Assembly: GCF_030817415.1 (NCBI RefSeq)
Contig: NZ_JAUSZI010000002.1
Location: forward strand, 10,391,501 to 10,455,500
Source: Streptomyces umbrinus
GTDB taxonomy: Bacteria > Actinomycetota > Actinomycetes > Streptomycetales > Streptomycetaceae
Length of the DNA stretch: 64,000 nucleotides
Direction: 5' to 3'
Of this stretch, positions 38,499-50,815 are shown piece by piece (within the stretch, counting starts at the first letter, position 1; each line of letters begins with the position of its first letter). Position numbers and translations under genes: made by a program. The notes beneath the pieces were generated by a model. That model searched no databases, was not told where the DNA came from, and saw only the letters and a list, made by a program, of their open reading frames with translations.

Positions 38499-39512
38499 TC
38501 AACGTCCCAGCGCGGCGGCGGCTTCGCGCAGCCGGGCGTGCAGGCCCCGGTGGGTCTCCCGTGCGGGCAGCCATTCCTTGCGGAGCTTGGCGACGCACGT
38601 GTAGTTGGTGTCGCAGACGTTGGCCAGCGGCGACTCGACGGTCTGGGTCGCGAACTGGTAGGCGTCCAGCTCGCTGAACCCGTAGTCCCGCACCAGCCAC
38701 TGCACCAGGTCGAGCTGCGATATGCGGAACGCGTCCTCCAAGGGGCGCGCCGAACCGGTCGAGATGATGTGGGTGTCGGACTCGATGCGGGGCCACGGGG
38801 TGGCGACCCCCTTGAGCAACTCGACGATCACCACGGAGTTCATCGCACACTCGACGGCGACCCCACAGGTCTCGCCCTCACCCTGCCGCGCGTGCCCGTC
38901 ACCGAGGCTCAGCAGTGCCCCTTCGACGTTCACTCCGAGATAGCACGTGACACCGGCCCGCATCTCGGGTGTGTCCATGTTCCCGCCGTGCGCGTCCGGT
39001 ACGAGGGCGGAACGCACCTCGAGGTTGGCGGGCGCCACACCGACGGTGCCGTGCATCGGGTCCATGGGCAGCTCGATCCGGATGTCGCTGTCGCGAGCGC
39101 TGAACAGCGCGGTGCGGCGCGTCCGGTCGAGCTGCCAGATCCATACGGTCTCCGGCAGGGGCGGCTGCAGTGTGGCCGTGGTGTGCGTGGACGTGAGCGC
39201 TCCGAACAGGGGGACCGTCGTCGACGCGGCCCAGTCCCGCGCCGGCTCGATCGACACGAAGTGCACGGCGACCGTGTCGCCCGGCTCCGCGCCTTCCACA
39301 TGGAACGGCCCCGTCTGCGGATTGAGGAACGGGAACTCGCACACCTCGGACACGAGGTCCTTCTCCGACCGCACGCGGCCGGCGAAGCAGTCCTCCGTAT
39401 AGAGGTCGAGGACCGTGCCCGGCGCGATGCGCGCCACTGGCGGCGCACCGCCGAACGTCCAGGCGTACTCGCCGGGTTCGGGACGCACGGTCAGGATTCG
39501 CGGGTCGCTCAT
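38499..39512 (-). CDS. Acetamidase/formamidase family protein
   Basis: The 337-aa protein starts at ATG 39512 (MSDPRILTVRPEPGEY). Segments VAVHFVSIEPARDW, ELPMDPMHGTVGVAP, HGGNMDTPEMRAGVTCYLGV and LSLGDGHARQGEGETCG are diagnostic of the FmdA/AmdA family, which hydrolyses short amides to ammonia and acid in the cytosol. A longer upstream frame encodes a spurious hydrophobic stretch and was rejected. No amide transporter is adjacent. Confidence 0.92.
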   Translation of the reverse strand: MSDPRILTVRPEPGEYAWTFGGAPPVARIAPGTVLDLYTEDCFAGRVRSEKDLVSEVCEFPFLNPQTGPFHVEGAEPGDTVAVHFVSIEPARDWAASTTVPLFGALTSTHTTATLQPPLPETVWIWQLDRTRRTALFSARDSDIRIELPMDPMHGTVGVAPANLEVRSALVPDAHGGNMDTPEMRAGVTCYLGVNVEGALLSLGDGHARQGEGETCGVAVECAMNSVVIVELLKGVATPWPRIESDTHIISTGSARPLEDAFRISQLDLVQWLVRDYGFSELDAYQFATQTVESPLANVCDTNYTCVAKLRKEWLPARETHRGLHARLREAAAALGR

Positions 39513-39919
39513 GGTGCACAGCTCCGTTCTGCCGAAGGGCGGCGGACGACGTCGCAGCGGCACCACGAGCACCACCACTGCGGCCATCATCCAGGCAGCG
39601 GCGACCGAATCCCCGTACGACACCGGCGCCGTCAGCCTGGACACGCCTCCGTCCGGTTCGTCCGACGGTGGCGTCTCGCGTGAATCACGGTACGGCTCTC
39701 GCCGGTTGGGGAGGAAGAACGCTCTCAGGTCCGTGGACAACGCTGTGACTGTGGATAACTCCGCCACCCACAAGGGGGATTGAGGAGCCGGGTCGCAGCG
39801 AAGGGAGCGCTGTGACGGGGGCTGAAGACCAGGCCGAGAACCGCCTGAGCCCGAGCCCGAGCCCGAGTCGTCCAGCAGGTCCAGCAGGTCCAGCAGGCCC
39901 AGGACGTCCTCGCCGTGCC
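39513..39919. other. Intergenic region with DnaA-box-like pair
   Basis: These 407 bp lie upstream of the acetamidase gene. They contain CGTGGACAA (39732-39740) and TGTGGATAA (39750-39758), both close to complements of DnaA boxes and 18 bp apart. Short tandem hexamers (GAGCCC) occur near 39,850 and a 9-bp tandem (CAGGTCCAG) near 39,880. No gene was identified. Confidence 0.5.
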
Positions 39920-41128
39920 CTACGCCCCGCCCCCCACCGCCGCCGGATCATCCATCACGGCCCGCACAACCGAGTGCGCGGCACCCAGCAGCGGGCCCTC
40001 GGGGCCGAGCCGCGAGACGGACACCGCGCAGACGGGACCGGCGGTCCTGCGGGCCAACTCGCGCTCCAGCGACGGCAGCAGCCAGGGCGCGAGCCCGGAC
40101 AGAGCCCCGCCCAGTACAACGGCTTCGGGGTCGAGCAGATTGACGGCGCCGGTCAGCGCGATGCCCAGCGCGGTCCCGGCGTCACGCAATGCTCGGCGCA
40201 CGTTCTTGTCGCCCTGCGCCGCACGCTCGGCCAGCAGGCCGACACGGTCCTCGCCCGGTTCCAGGCCGGCCGCGCGCAGAACGGCCTCCTCGCCGGCGTA
40301 CTGCTCCAGACAGCCGCGCCCGCCGCACGCACACGCGGGCCCCTCGGGGCGTACCGGGATGTGCCCCAACTCGCCCGCGAAGCCATGAGTTCCGCGCAGC
40401 AGCCGCCCGTCCACGACAACCGCCCCGCCGATGCCGATCTCGGCGGACACGTGCACGAAGTCGCGCGGCGCGGTCTCGTTGAGCCAGAGTTCGGCCAGTC
40501 CGCCGAAGTTCGCCTCGTTGTCGACGGTCAGCGGGACCTCGTCCGGCAGCAGAGCGCCGAGGTCCGTGTCGTGCCAGTCGAGGTTGGGGGCGCGCACCAC
40601 GGTCCGGGCGTCGCGCGCCACCAGGCCGGGCACGGCGACGGCGAGTCCCGCGGGCCGCAGGCCTTCCTTGGCTGCCTCGGCGACGACCTGCCGTATCAGC
40701 CGGGTCAGTTCCCGCAGCACCGGTTCGGGCGACCGCCCGCGGTTGGTGCCGTGCCGCACCGCCCGGGCCCGTACCTCGCCGCGCAGATCGACCGCGCACA
40801 CGGCGAGATGGTCGACGCCCACCTCCGCACCGATACCGGCCGGACCGCGCCCGCTGAGGGCGAGCGCCGAGCCGGGCCGCCCCACCCGCCCGGGCCGCTC
40901 GGGGCCCAGTTCATCGAGGAGCCCTGAGCGGATCAGCTCGTCGACGAGCGTGGAGACCGCCGCGCGGGTGAGCCCGATGCGTGAGGCGACGGCGGCACGG
41001 GACAGCTGCCCCTCGGCGTTCACGGCGTGCAGCACCCGTGAGAGGTTGCGGCGCCGCATGCCCTGTTGTGTGTCGGGCAGCCGACGGCCGGGACTGCTGG
41101 GATGGGCCTCGTGCAGCGGTGCGGTCAT
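39920..41128 (-). CDS. ROK-family transcriptional repressor (XylR-like)
   Basis: The 402-aa protein has an N-terminal winged helix (LSRAAVASRIGLTRAAVSTL). The ROK sugar-kinase-like domain follows: HGFAGELGHIPV and the zinc-binding CACGGRGCLEQY. It lies just upstream of xylB on the same strand and near divergent xylA, so it most likely represses the xylose genes and is released by sugar. No evidence was seen for kinase activity. Intact and full length. Confidence 0.9.
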   Translation of the reverse strand: MTAPLHEAHPSSPGRRLPDTQQGMRRRNLSRVLHAVNAEGQLSRAAVASRIGLTRAAVSTLVDELIRSGLLDELGPERPGRVGRPGSALALSGRGPAGIGAEVGVDHLAVCAVDLRGEVRARAVRHGTNRGRSPEPVLRELTRLIRQVVAEAAKEGLRPAGLAVAVPGLVARDARTVVRAPNLDWHDTDLGALLPDEVPLTVDNEANFGGLAELWLNETAPRDFVHVSAEIGIGGAVVVDGRLLRGTHGFAGELGHIPVRPEGPACACGGRGCLEQYAGEEAVLRAAGLEPGEDRVGLLAERAAQGDKNVRRALRDAGTALGIALTGAVNLLDPEAVVLGGALSGLAPWLLPSLERELARRTAGPVCAVSVSRLGPEGPLLGAAHSVVRAVMDDPAAVGGGA

Positions 41129-41260
41129 GCCTCCGTCAGTCCTCGTCCGGCCGGTCGCCTCAGGGCGGTTCTGTCCGTGCGTGCTGATCTGTTCGTGTGT
41201 GCGCCGCCTGCGGAAGGGGGCCGCCGGTGCTGATCGGCCCCGCCTCCTCGGACGCGGGCG

Positions 41261-42707
41261 TCAGCGCTGATCAGCCTCCCGCTCCAGTAGCGGGGCCGCG
41301 TCGGAGAGTACCCCGGCGATCCGCGCCAGCGCCGCCTCGTCGCGCTCCACGGCGTCCAGCACCGGCCCGCGGGCCGTGTCCCAACGCCTGGCCACGGCCG
41401 CCGGATCCTCGCCGGTCAGCACGCCGGCGGCCTGTGCGGCGGCACCGAGCGCCACCAGCTCCTTGGCCTCGGGCACCTGAACGGGCCGCCCGGACAGTCG
41501 TCGTACGGTCTCCTGCCAGGACGTGCCCCGCGCGCCTCCTCCGATGAGCAGCAGCGGTGCCGAACGGTCCGCGTCCTCGTCGAGCACCAGGTCGAGAGCG
41601 CCGAGCAGTGAATGGACCGCCCCGTCGTACGCGGCCTGGAGCAGTTGCCCGCGTGTCGTGTCGTGCCGCAGCCCGTGCAGCAGGCCCGAGGCGTGCGGCA
41701 GGTCGGGAGTGCGCTCGCCGTCCAGGTAGGGGAGCAGTGTCACGCTCGTGCCCGGCTCGACGGCCTCGCGGTCGATGCCCAGCAGAGCGGCGACGCGGTC
41801 CACGGCGAGCGTGCAGTTGAGGGTGCAGGCCAGCGGCAGCCAGTCGCCGCGCGCGTCGGCGAAACCCGCCACGGTGCCGGTGGGGTCGGCGGGGCGGCGT
41901 GTGGATACCGCGTACACGGTTCCGGACGTCCCGAGGCTGAGCACCGCGGTACCCGGACGCAGCCCCAGCCCGAGCGCCCGCGGCGGCGTTGTCACCGGTG
42001 CCGGGTGCGACCAGCGTGCCCTTGGAGAAGGGCAGGTCGCCGCTGTCGCGCACCGTTCCGGCGACCTCGCCGGGCCGGACAACCCGGGGCAGCATGGCGG
42101 GGTCGAGCCCCACATGGCGGAGGACCTCCTCGTCGTACGCCTCTGTACCGGACGCCCACCAGCCCGTACCGGAGGCATCGCCGCGGTCGGTCGTGCCCAG
42201 CCCCGTGAGGCGCTCGGTGAGGTAGTCGTGGGGGAGTCGTACGGCCGCGGTCGCCCGGACGGAGTCGGGCTCGTGCTCGGCGAGCCACGCCCACTTGGTG
42301 ACCGTGAAGGACGGGCCCGGCACACTGCCGGAGCGCTCGGCCCAGGCCTTCGGGCCGCCCAGCTCCTCGACGAGCCGGCGGGCCTGCGGCGCCGAGCGCA
42401 CGTCGTTCCACAGGAGGGCCGGTCGGACGGGGTCGCCCTGGGTGTCGAGCGTGACAAGCCCGTGCTGCTGGCCGCCCACGGACACCGCCGCGGCCTCGCG
42501 TGCCGCGTCCCCGCACTGGTGCAGCGCCTCGCACAGCGCGTCCCACCACTGCCGCGGATCGCTCTCGCGCCCCGCCCCGGAGGAGACGGTGTGCGGCGCC
42601 TGGCCGCTCGCCACGACCTCGCCGGTGGCCGCGTCCACGACCAGGGCCTTGGTGGACTGCGTGGACGTGTCCACGCCGACGACGAGCGGACCCTCGGCTG
42701 CTGACAT
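41261..42707 (-). pseudogene. xylB: Xylulokinase, one frameshift
   Basis: ATG 42707 (MSAAEGPLVVGVDTSTQSTK) opens a FGGY kinase with VSVGGQQHGLV and NDVRSAPQARRL. Near 41,977-41,979 (a GGG run on the coding strand) the frame is lost after APGTGDNAAA. The adjacent frame continues LGLGLRPGTAVLSLGTSG to the stop at 41,261, with LLLIGGGARGTSWQ. Deleting one G restores a normal-length protein of about 481 aa. Because the gene is a conserved catabolic enzyme beside intact xylA, a sequencing error is likely. It phosphorylates D-xylulose. Confidence 0.88.
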
Positions 42708-44063
<1,356 letters not shown>

Positions 44064-44099
44064 TTCCGTACGACTTCTGTTCGGCTTTCGTTCCGTTCT

Positions 44100-44137
44100 G
44101 ACTGGTTACGGCCGATTGCGACTGGTCGTAACCAGTC
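44100..44137. terminator. Perfect 11-bp hairpin after xylA
   Basis: GACTGGTTACG (44100-44110) and CGTAACCAGTC (44127-44137) form a perfect stem with a 16-base loop 37 bp after the xylA stop. There is no T run, as is common for Streptomyces terminators. Confidence 0.6.
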
Positions 44138-44257
44138 GGCGTGCGGCCTGGAACTCCTGCGCGGAATCCTCCGGAATCATGCGATCCACGCCATGAGTCC
44201 GTATCAAGTTCCGCGCAGGGGTCGCATCGTGACCGGTTCGAGGCGACTCTTGACGGT

Positions 44258-45112
44258 ATGGCCACGCCGCCCTTACCGCCTCAGCCTCCTCGGCCGCCGG
44301 ACAACACGCCTCCTCCGGGTGGCGGTGGATTCGGCCCGCTGCCCGAAGGCTTCGGACCTCCTCCAGAGGGTTACGGCCCTCCTCCTGGAGGCAACGGTCC
44401 GCCGTGGCAGGGCGGCGGAGGAGGCTGGCAGCCCCCACCGCCACCGCCACCATCGCCGCCTCCCGGGCGACCGGGCGGTCCTGGACGGCGCCGCCGGGTG
44501 CTGTTCCTCGTGCTGGCCGTGATCGTGGTCCTCGGCGCCGGCTCCGCGGTCGCCCTGGTGGCCACCAGTGGTGACGGTTCGTCCGACAAGAAGTCGCCGT
44601 CGGAGAGCGACTCCACCACAGGGGGACTGCCGACGCCTTCGCTGAGTATCCCTTCGGAGCTGCCCAGCGAACTGCCCTCCCTGCCCACCGATGTGCCGTC
44701 AGGTCTGCCCAGCGACGTTCCGACCGACCTGGACTCGCTGCTCCCGTCCCTCGCGGGCGACGACGTGCCGTACTACATGCTGCAAACCGGTGACTGCTTC
44801 AACATCGACGACACCAAGCCGGGCCAGGCCGCGAAGCGTTCGTGCCGCGCGGCGCACGACGCCGAGGTCGTGAAGGTGGCCGAGCTGGAGGGCACCTACA
44901 CGACCGATGCCGCCCTCAAGAAGGCGGCATCGGCCCTCTGCGCGAAACCCCTGGACACCAAGGCGGCCAAGCAGCCCGCCGGCACCGTGCGGGGCACCCT
45001 CGTGCAGTATCCCGACCCCACGGGGTTCAAGCTCGGCATCGACAAGGTCGCCTGCAGTCTGGCCGCTGACGTCGGTGCCGGAAAACGCAAGCTCACCAAA
45101 CCGCTGACGTGA
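44258..45112 (+). CDS. Septum-formation-like membrane protein
   Basis: The 284-aa protein starts at ATG 44258 (MATPPLPPQPPRPPD). It has a Pro/Gly-rich cytoplasmic N-terminus (GFGPPPEGYGPPPGGN) and one membrane helix at about residues 88-110 (VLFLVLAVIVVLGAGSAVAL). A Ser/Pro/Leu linker with repeated ELPS/DVPS units follows. The extracellular domain contains LQTGDCFNIDD and RSCRAAHDAEVV, which resembles the Septum_form family. Its role is unproven. Confidence 0.78.
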   Translation: MATPPLPPQPPRPPDNTPPPGGGGFGPLPEGFGPPPEGYGPPPGGNGPPWQGGGGGWQPPPPPPPSPPPGRPGGPGRRRRVLFLVLAVIVVLGAGSAVALVATSGDGSSDKKSPSESDSTTGGLPTPSLSIPSELPSELPSLPTDVPSGLPSDVPTDLDSLLPSLAGDDVPYYMLQTGDCFNIDDTKPGQAAKRSCRAAHDAEVVKVAELEGTYTTDAALKKAASALCAKPLDTKAAKQPAGTVRGTLVQYPDPTGFKLGIDKVACSLAADVGAGKRKLTKPLT

Positions 45113-45158
45113 GGCACGTACGCGCAGAGGTGTGAAAACGCCGAGCGGGGGCGGGAAT

Positions 45159-46499
45159 TCAGATCCCGCGCGGCAGTCGTACGTACGTCACGGTGGTCTC
45201 GATGCCGCTGTCCACCAGCCGTCCCCGGGCGTCGAAAGCCTCCGGCCCGTCCGTCATCCCGAAGTCGTTGTCATTGATGAGCGCCAGCGTGTCGTGATCC
45301 ACGCGCGCGACGCCCTCGATCTTCCCGGGCACCCCCTTCACCGCGCCGAGGTCGACGACAAGACGCTTGCGCAGCACCGGAACGCCGGAGGCCGCGGGGT
45401 CGTCGAGCTGCTCCAGGGAGGGCGACGTCGTGTCGTCGTCCCACTTGTCCCCGAGGATGTCCGCACCGCGGGTCAGCTTCACGACCTGCAACCGGGCGGC
45501 CTTGTCGGTGCGCTCCTCGACGAGCAGCCGGTCGCGGCCGACGGCCACCACGGAGGAGATCTTCAGCTCGGAGGTGTCGTCCTCGCTCGGGTCGACCACG
45601 TTCACCGGGTCGAACCGGTACGCGTACTCGGCGGTGACGGCCCGCTTCTTCGTCGAGAAGCGCAGCATGCGCGTCGTGAGCGAGGCCTCGCCCGCATCCG
45701 TGTCCGGCAGGGACAGCGGGCTCTGCACGGCCATCACCAGGTCGCCGCCAGGCAGTTGGGCGAGCCCTTCGAAGCCGCGGTTGATCTTCCGGTGCAGCAG
45801 GACGGCGGGCAGTGCCTCGACCACCCGGTAGTCCGCACCGGTCAGGCTCAGTCCCTTGGGCACGTACCGGGTGAGTATCTTCCCGCGCGCGGAGACGTGG
45901 ATCAGCGAGGGCCCGTACTCGTCCACGAGCCAGAAACTGCCATCCTCGGCCCGCACGATCCCCTCGGTGTCCAGACCGTTCGGGTTGTACGAGAGCGGTG
46001 TCTTCGCGTCGTACGAGTACGGCGCCTCGTCGCGCCCCTTCTGGTTGGACAGGCCTGTGACGGGCTTCCCCGAAGAGGTGGTGATCGGGATCGCGTCCAG
46101 CACCTTCACGGTGCCGCCGGACACCCGGATCTTCACGATCGCCGGATCGAAGCCGGACACGGGGAAGGTGCGGCGCTTCGCGCCGGCCACCTTGATCTGG
46201 CCGTTGGGGCCGCGGTCGGTGACCGTCCAGAACTCGCCCTTGCGGCCCGCGGGGTAGATGTCGCTGCCGATGCCGCCGAGGTCCACGCCCCGGTCGTCGC
46301 CCACCGTGCCCGGCAGCAGCGCGTTGCTGAACGTGCCGAGCGGAATGTCGCCGAGCGTCGCGGAACCCGTGACACGCGCCTCCCCGGAGGGCGCGCCGAC
46401 CGCGGTGCCCGTCACCGCGAGAGCGGCCAGCAGGGCGAGCGGCACGCCCGCGGCGACGGAACGGTGGACGCTGCGCCGGCCTGCGGCGTACGGGGACAT
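45159..46499 (-). CDS. Secreted phytase-like esterase
   Basis: The 446-aa protein has ATG 46499 after an AGGAGGCCCC ribosome-binding site. A signal peptide is evident (SVAAGVPLALLAALAVTGTA). The mature part matches the 'esterase-like activity of phytase' beta-propeller family: GGIGSDIYPAGRKGEFWTVT, GLDTEGIVRAEDGSFWLVDE, INRGFEGLAQLPGGDLVMAV and the closing KIEGVARVDHDTLALINDND. It probably acts on phosphoester or related substrates outside the cell. It is convergent with the septum-like gene. Confidence 0.88.
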   Translation of the reverse strand: MSPYAAGRRSVHRSVAAGVPLALLAALAVTGTAVGAPSGEARVTGSATLGDIPLGTFSNALLPGTVGDDRGVDLGGIGSDIYPAGRKGEFWTVTDRGPNGQIKVAGAKRRTFPVSGFDPAIVKIRVSGGTVKVLDAIPITTSSGKPVTGLSNQKGRDEAPYSYDAKTPLSYNPNGLDTEGIVRAEDGSFWLVDEYGPSLIHVSARGKILTRYVPKGLSLTGADYRVVEALPAVLLHRKINRGFEGLAQLPGGDLVMAVQSPLSLPDTDAGEASLTTRMLRFSTKKRAVTAEYAYRFDPVNVVDPSEDDTSELKISSVVAVGRDRLLVEERTDKAARLQVVKLTRGADILGDKWDDDTTSPSLEQLDDPAASGVPVLRKRLVVDLGAVKGVPGKIEGVARVDHDTLALINDNDFGMTDGPEAFDARGRLVDSGIETTVTYVRLPRGI

Positions 46500-46691
46500 G
46501 GGGCCTCCTGAGGAACGAATTCGGTGACAGCGGCCAGAGTTCGCCCCCGCCCCGAACGCCGCACGGCCGGAGAGTGAACACCGGGCGTCCACCACTCATC
46601 CGGAGGACGGTGCCGGTTCCGGTGCTCAGTGCTCCAATTGCCGTGCGTGCCGTGCATGTCCTGCGCGCCTTGCGCGCCCGTCAGGCAGGCG

Positions 46692-47963
46692 TCACTCCTG
46701 CCCCTCCGCCAGAGCGAGCGCGGTCGCCGGATCCTGGGACGCGGGACCCGCGGGAGCCCAGCGCCCCCGTTCCTTGCGATAGGGCCACCAGCGGCCGTCC
46801 GTCCCCAGACGCAACTGTGTCCGGACGTCGGCCGCGGTCCAGCGGTTGCGGGACGCGCGCAGGGCAGGCCGCCGGTCCTCCTCCCAGGCCGACTCCAGGG
46901 CGGCACGCGCGCGTGCGAGGGTCTCCGGCTGCGCCGGCCGGTCGGCCTCCAGCACGTCGAGCGCGGCGGTGCCCCCGTGTTCCCAGGCGCGGACGGCCAG
47001 GGCCAGCCCCTCGCGGTCCCGGCCCGACCCCTCCGCGAGCCGGTCGGCCACTGAGGTGTCGGGAACACCCGACGCCAGTCGCACGGCGTCCTGTGAGAGC
47101 GTCAACTCGGCCGCTATGGAGTGTTGTTCGTGGCCCGCCCGGAGCGCCTCGGCGAGCAGTCGGTGCGCCTCGCGGGCGGCCTGCGTCGCCAGGAACTCCA
47201 GCGCGGCCGGATCGACCCCGGACGCCGGATCGGTCTCCGTGTCCAGGGAGGGCGGCAGCCCCGGCTCTGCGGGCACGGGAGGCGCGTCGGGCAGCGGGGG
47301 CAGGAGGTGCCCCTCCGCGTACGCCTCGGCCGCGTCCACGCCCTCGTACGCCTGCTCCTGCCCTGGAGCCTCGGTCTCGGTCCGGGGGACGCTGCGCACC
47401 TGCAGCTCGTCCAGCAGTTCGCGCTCGCCGCGACCGCGCAGGAGAAGCAGCACGAACGGGTCCTGATCCAGCAGCCGCGCCACCTGGTAGCACAGCGCCG
47501 CCGTGTGACCGCAGTGGTCCCACGCGCCGCAGTCGCACTGCGCCTCCAGATCGCCCAGACCCGGAAGGAGTTCGACACCGGCGGCCTCCGCGTCCTCGAC
47601 GAGGTGCGTCGGCATCTCGCGGTCCAGCAGCGCCGCGATGTGCCCGGCCCGCTCGACGGCCATGCCCAGGAAGCGGTCCCACTGCTCCTCGGACAGCTCC
47701 TGCAACAGGACGTCGGCGCGGTGGGAGGTGCGGTCGCGGTCGTGGACCACCGCGGTGATGCGCCCCGGACGCACCGACACCGCTCCCACGGCTCCAGCCC
47801 GGGCCAGCCTGCGGCCCGTCTTCACCTGCTGGGTGTCCAGCGCCGCGTCCTCCAGGGCCTTCAGCCAGGCCTGCCCCCACCAGGTCAGCGCGAAGCCCCT
47901 CCCGTGCGCGGGCGGCAGGGCGGCGAAGGTGCGCTCCGGGGTGTTGTCGTACGGGTCACTCAT
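46692..47963 (-). CDS. SWIM zinc-finger protein
   Basis: The 423-aa protein has a SWIM domain near residues 155-195, with ligands in [19 protein letters not shown] (CxC...CxH). An N-terminal [17 protein letters not shown] segment is conserved in SNF2-associated partners. The C-terminal half is helical with Arg/Trp-rich DNA-binding-like text. The start codon overlaps the stop of the SNF2 helicase gene (ATGA), implying one complex acting on DNA. The process is not established. Confidence 0.9.
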   Translation of the reverse strand: MSDPYDNTPERTFAALPPAHGRGFALTWWGQAWLKALEDAALDTQQVKTGRRLARAGAVGAVSVRPGRITAVVHDRDRTSHRADVLLQELSEEQWDRFLGMAVERAGHIAALLDREMPTHLVEDAEAAGVELLPGLGDLEAQCDCGAWDHCGHTAALCYQVARLLDQDPFVLLLLRGRGERELLDELQVRSVPRTETEAPGQEQAYEGVDAAEAYAEGHLLPPLPDAPPVPAEPGLPPSLDTETDPASGVDPAALEFLATQAAREAHRLLAEALRAGHEQHSIAAELTLSQDAVRLASGVPDTSVADRLAEGSGRDREGLALAVRAWEHGGTAALDVLEADRPAQPETLARARAALESAWEEDRRPALRASRNRWTAADVRTQLRLGTDGRWWPYRKERGRWAPAGPASQDPATALALAEGQE

Positions 47964-50815
47964 CGGGTGCCTCCTCGCAGTTCCACCAGGTCGGCCAGTT
48001 CGGTGTCGGTCAGCTCGGTGAGGGCCGACTCGCCGGACCCGAGCACCGAGTCCGCCAACTCCCGCTTGCGCACCAGCATGTCGGCGATGCGGTCCTCGAT
48101 CGTCCCCTCGGCGACGAGCCGGTGCACCTGCACCGGCCGCGTCTGTCCGATGCGATACGCCCGGTCGGTGGCCTGGGCTTCGACGGCCGGGTTCCACCAG
48201 CGGTCGTAGTGCACGACATGTTCCGCCCGTGTCAGGTTCAGACCCGTGCCCGCCGCCTTCAACGACAGCAGGAAGACGGGCACTTCGCCGTCCTGGAAGC
48301 GCTCCACCATGGCCTCGCGCTCGGGCACCGGCGTCCCCCCGTGCAGGAACTGCGAGGCGACGCCGCGTGCGCTCAGGTGCCGCTCGATGAGCCGCGCCAT
48401 CCGTACGTACTGCGTGAAGACCAGAACGCATGCTCCCTCGGAGAGGATCGTGTCGAGCAACTCGTCCAGCAGTTCCAGCTTTCCGGAGCGCCCGGGGATC
48501 CTCGGCCTGTCCTCCTTGAGGAACTGCGCGGGGTGGTTGCAGATCTGCTTCAGCCCGGTCAGCAGCTTCACGATCAGTCCGCGTCGCGCCATGTTGTCGG
48601 CGCCCGAGATCTCGGCGAGGGTCTCGCGGACCACCGCCTCGTACAGACCCGCCTGCTCCTTGGTGAGCGACACGGCACGGTCGGTCTCGGTCTTCGGCGG
48701 CAGCTCGGGTGCGATGCCCGGGTCGGACTTGCGGCGGCGCAGCAGGAACGGCCGCACGAGCTGGGCGAGCCGGTCCGCCGCCCCTGGATCCTGCCCGCCC
48801 TCGACCGCCTTGGCGTACCGGTTGCGAAAGGTGCCGAGCCGGCCCAGCAGGCCCGGTGTCGTCCAGTCGAGAATGGCCCACAGCTCGGAGAGGTTGTTCT
48901 CCACCGGAGTTCCGGTGAGCGCCACGCGCGCGTGGGCGCCGATCGTCCGCAGTTGCCTGGCCGTGTCCGAGTGCGGGTTCTTCACATGCTGTGCCTCGTC
49001 GGCGACGACCATGCCCCAGGACGCCTCGGCCAGCCGTGGCGCGTCGAGCCGCATCGTGCCGTACGTGGTGAGTACGAACTCGCCGGGGGCCACCCCTTCG
49101 AGGCTCCGCCGCGCACCGTGGAAGCGGCGGACAGGGGTGCCCGGGGCGAACCGCTCGATCTCGCGCTGCCAGTTGCCCATCAGGGACGTCGGACAGACCA
49201 CGAGCGTGGGGCCCGCGGCGGACTCGTCGGTCTGCCGGTGCAGATGGAGCGCGATCAGCGTGATCGTCTTGCCCAGGCCCATGTCGTCCGCGAGACAGCC
49301 GCCAAGACCCAACGAGGTCATACGGGCCAGCCAGTTGAGCCCGCGCAGCTGGTAGTCGCGCAGGGTCGCGTCCAGCGCGGCGGGCTGCCCGACGGGCTCC
49401 TGCCCCTCCGGGTCCGACAATCGGTCCCGCAGCGTCGTCAGCCATCCCGTGGGCCGTACGTCGACCCGCTGGCCGTCCACCTCCGTGGAGCCCGTCAGAA
49501 CGGCGCTCAGCGCGTCGATGGGCGTCAGCTTGTGATCCTGCTGGGCGCGGGCGCGACGGACCTCCTGGGGATCGACGAGGACCCACTGGTCATGCAGCCG
49601 CACCATGGGGCGGTTCGCCTCGGCGAGTCGGTCCAGCTCCTGACGTGTCAGTTGCTGGTCGCCCAGGGCGAACCGCCAGTCGAAGGCCAGCAGCGCGTCG
49701 GCCGACAGGAACGACGGGGTGTCCGACGACAGCCTGTCGGGGCCCCGCTCGTCGTCCGGTGGACCGATGACCGCGCGGGCCGTCAGTTTGTGAGCCAGCT
49801 CCTTGGGCCAGTGCACTTCCACACCGGCGGCCGCGAGTGATCGGGCACCCTCGCCGAGGAGTTCCGTGACCTCCTCGTCGGCGAGTTCGATCGAGTCCGG
49901 CACGCTCGCCGAGAGCAGGGGAGTGAGCGGGGCCCAGGCCCGTGCGGCGCGACGCAACGCGAGCAGGGCGTCCATCCGGGCGCGCGGGCCGAAAGCCGGA
50001 CTCGTGCCGCCCCAGACCTCGGACGCGTCCGCGAGCAGGGCCGGATCGCTCACGCTGTGCAACTGCGGCACCGCCCGGAACGGCAGCCGGGTCTCGTCCG
50101 CCACGACCGACGCGAGGCCCGGCACCTCGACGCGCAGCGAGATCCGTACGCCGGCGTCGTGCCCCGCGGCCACGTCGGCGGCCCACGCACGCTGCTCGGG
50201 CACGTGCTGCGGCTCGGGAGCGGCGAAGGCGTGGCCGCCCGCCGCGAGCGTCGCGGCGGGGGAGCGGGGCAGTGTGTCGGCGACCGCATCGAGGAAGGCA
50301 CGCAGCAGCCACTCGGGCTCGGGGAGCCGCAGCGGCTCCGCCTCGTCGATCGGCACCGCGTGTGCGTGCGGCGGCATCGCGGCGGCCAGTTCACGGATCC
50401 GCCCCAGGTCCGCCGCCCCCATGGGCCCGGTACGCCACGCGTCGTGGTCACCGGCGCTCAGACCCGGCAGCAGCAGCCCCCGCGCGGCGAGTTGGAGCGC
50501 GAGCACGGCCGCGGCACCCCAGAAGGCGGTCGCCCTGTGGGCGTGCGCCAGGGCACGCGCGCGCGTGAGCACCGGCAGAGCGGCCCGCACCGGGAGCACG
50601 ACGGCCGGCACGGTCACCAGCTCGACACCGTCCTCGCCGGGCAGCGCGACCGTCAGATCCTCGACGGCACCGGAGTCGACCGCGGGAGGCCCTTCACCGT
50701 CGGGCATCCAGAAGGCGACGGTGCCGGTACGGGCCGGATCGGCAGGCATGAAAACGGCACAGCAGCGGGCCAGTTCGGAGATCTCGGAGGGGGTTGCCGC
50801 AGGAATCCTCTGCAC
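47960..50815 (-). CDS. SNF2-family DNA helicase/translocase
   Basis: The 951-aa protein has a GTG start at 50815. The N-terminal about 450 residues form an SNF2-associated bacterial domain. The ATPase carries the Walker A motif [26 protein letters not shown] (DEAQ box), [16 protein letters not shown], and in the C-lobe [15 protein letters not shown] with [11 protein letters not shown]. It is an ATP-dependent double-stranded DNA translocase, coupled to a SWIM protein. Such pairs are common in actinobacteria; repair or chromatin roles are inferred only. Confidence 0.95.
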   Translation of the reverse strand: MQRIPAATPSEISELARCCAVFMPADPARTGTVAFWMPDGEGPPAVDSGAVEDLTVALPGEDGVELVTVPAVVLPVRAALPVLTRARALAHAHRATAFWGAAAVLALQLAARGLLLPGLSAGDHDAWRTGPMGAADLGRIRELAAAMPPHAHAVPIDEAEPLRLPEPEWLLRAFLDAVADTLPRSPAATLAAGGHAFAAPEPQHVPEQRAWAADVAAGHDAGVRISLRVEVPGLASVVADETRLPFRAVPQLHSVSDPALLADASEVWGGTSPAFGPRARMDALLALRRAARAWAPLTPLLSASVPDSIELADEEVTELLGEGARSLAAAGVEVHWPKELAHKLTARAVIGPPDDERGPDRLSSDTPSFLSADALLAFDWRFALGDQQLTRQELDRLAEANRPMVRLHDQWVLVDPQEVRRARAQQDHKLTPIDALSAVLTGSTEVDGQRVDVRPTGWLTTLRDRLSDPEGQEPVGQPAALDATLRDYQLRGLNWLARMTSLGLGGCLADDMGLGKTITLIALHLHRQTDESAAGPTLVVCPTSLMGNWQREIERFAPGTPVRRFHGARRSLEGVAPGEFVLTTYGTMRLDAPRLAEASWGMVVADEAQHVKNPHSDTARQLRTIGAHARVALTGTPVENNLSELWAILDWTTPGLLGRLGTFRNRYAKAVEGGQDPGAADRLAQLVRPFLLRRRKSDPGIAPELPPKTETDRAVSLTKEQAGLYEAVVRETLAEISGADNMARRGLIVKLLTGLKQICNHPAQFLKEDRPRIPGRSGKLELLDELLDTILSEGACVLVFTQYVRMARLIERHLSARGVASQFLHGGTPVPEREAMVERFQDGEVPVFLLSLKAAGTGLNLTRAEHVVHYDRWWNPAVEAQATDRAYRIGQTRPVQVHRLVAEGTIEDRIADMLVRKRELADSVLGSGESALTELTDTELADLVELRGGTR

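Noticed and set aside
39732..39758. Chromosomal or plasmid replication origin
   Set aside because: Only two DnaA-like boxes, with no dnaA, dnaN, rep or par genes nearby.
39513..39773. N-terminal membrane extension of the acetamidase
   Set aside because: The upstream frame has no ribosome-binding site and the family normally starts at MSDPRILT (39,512).
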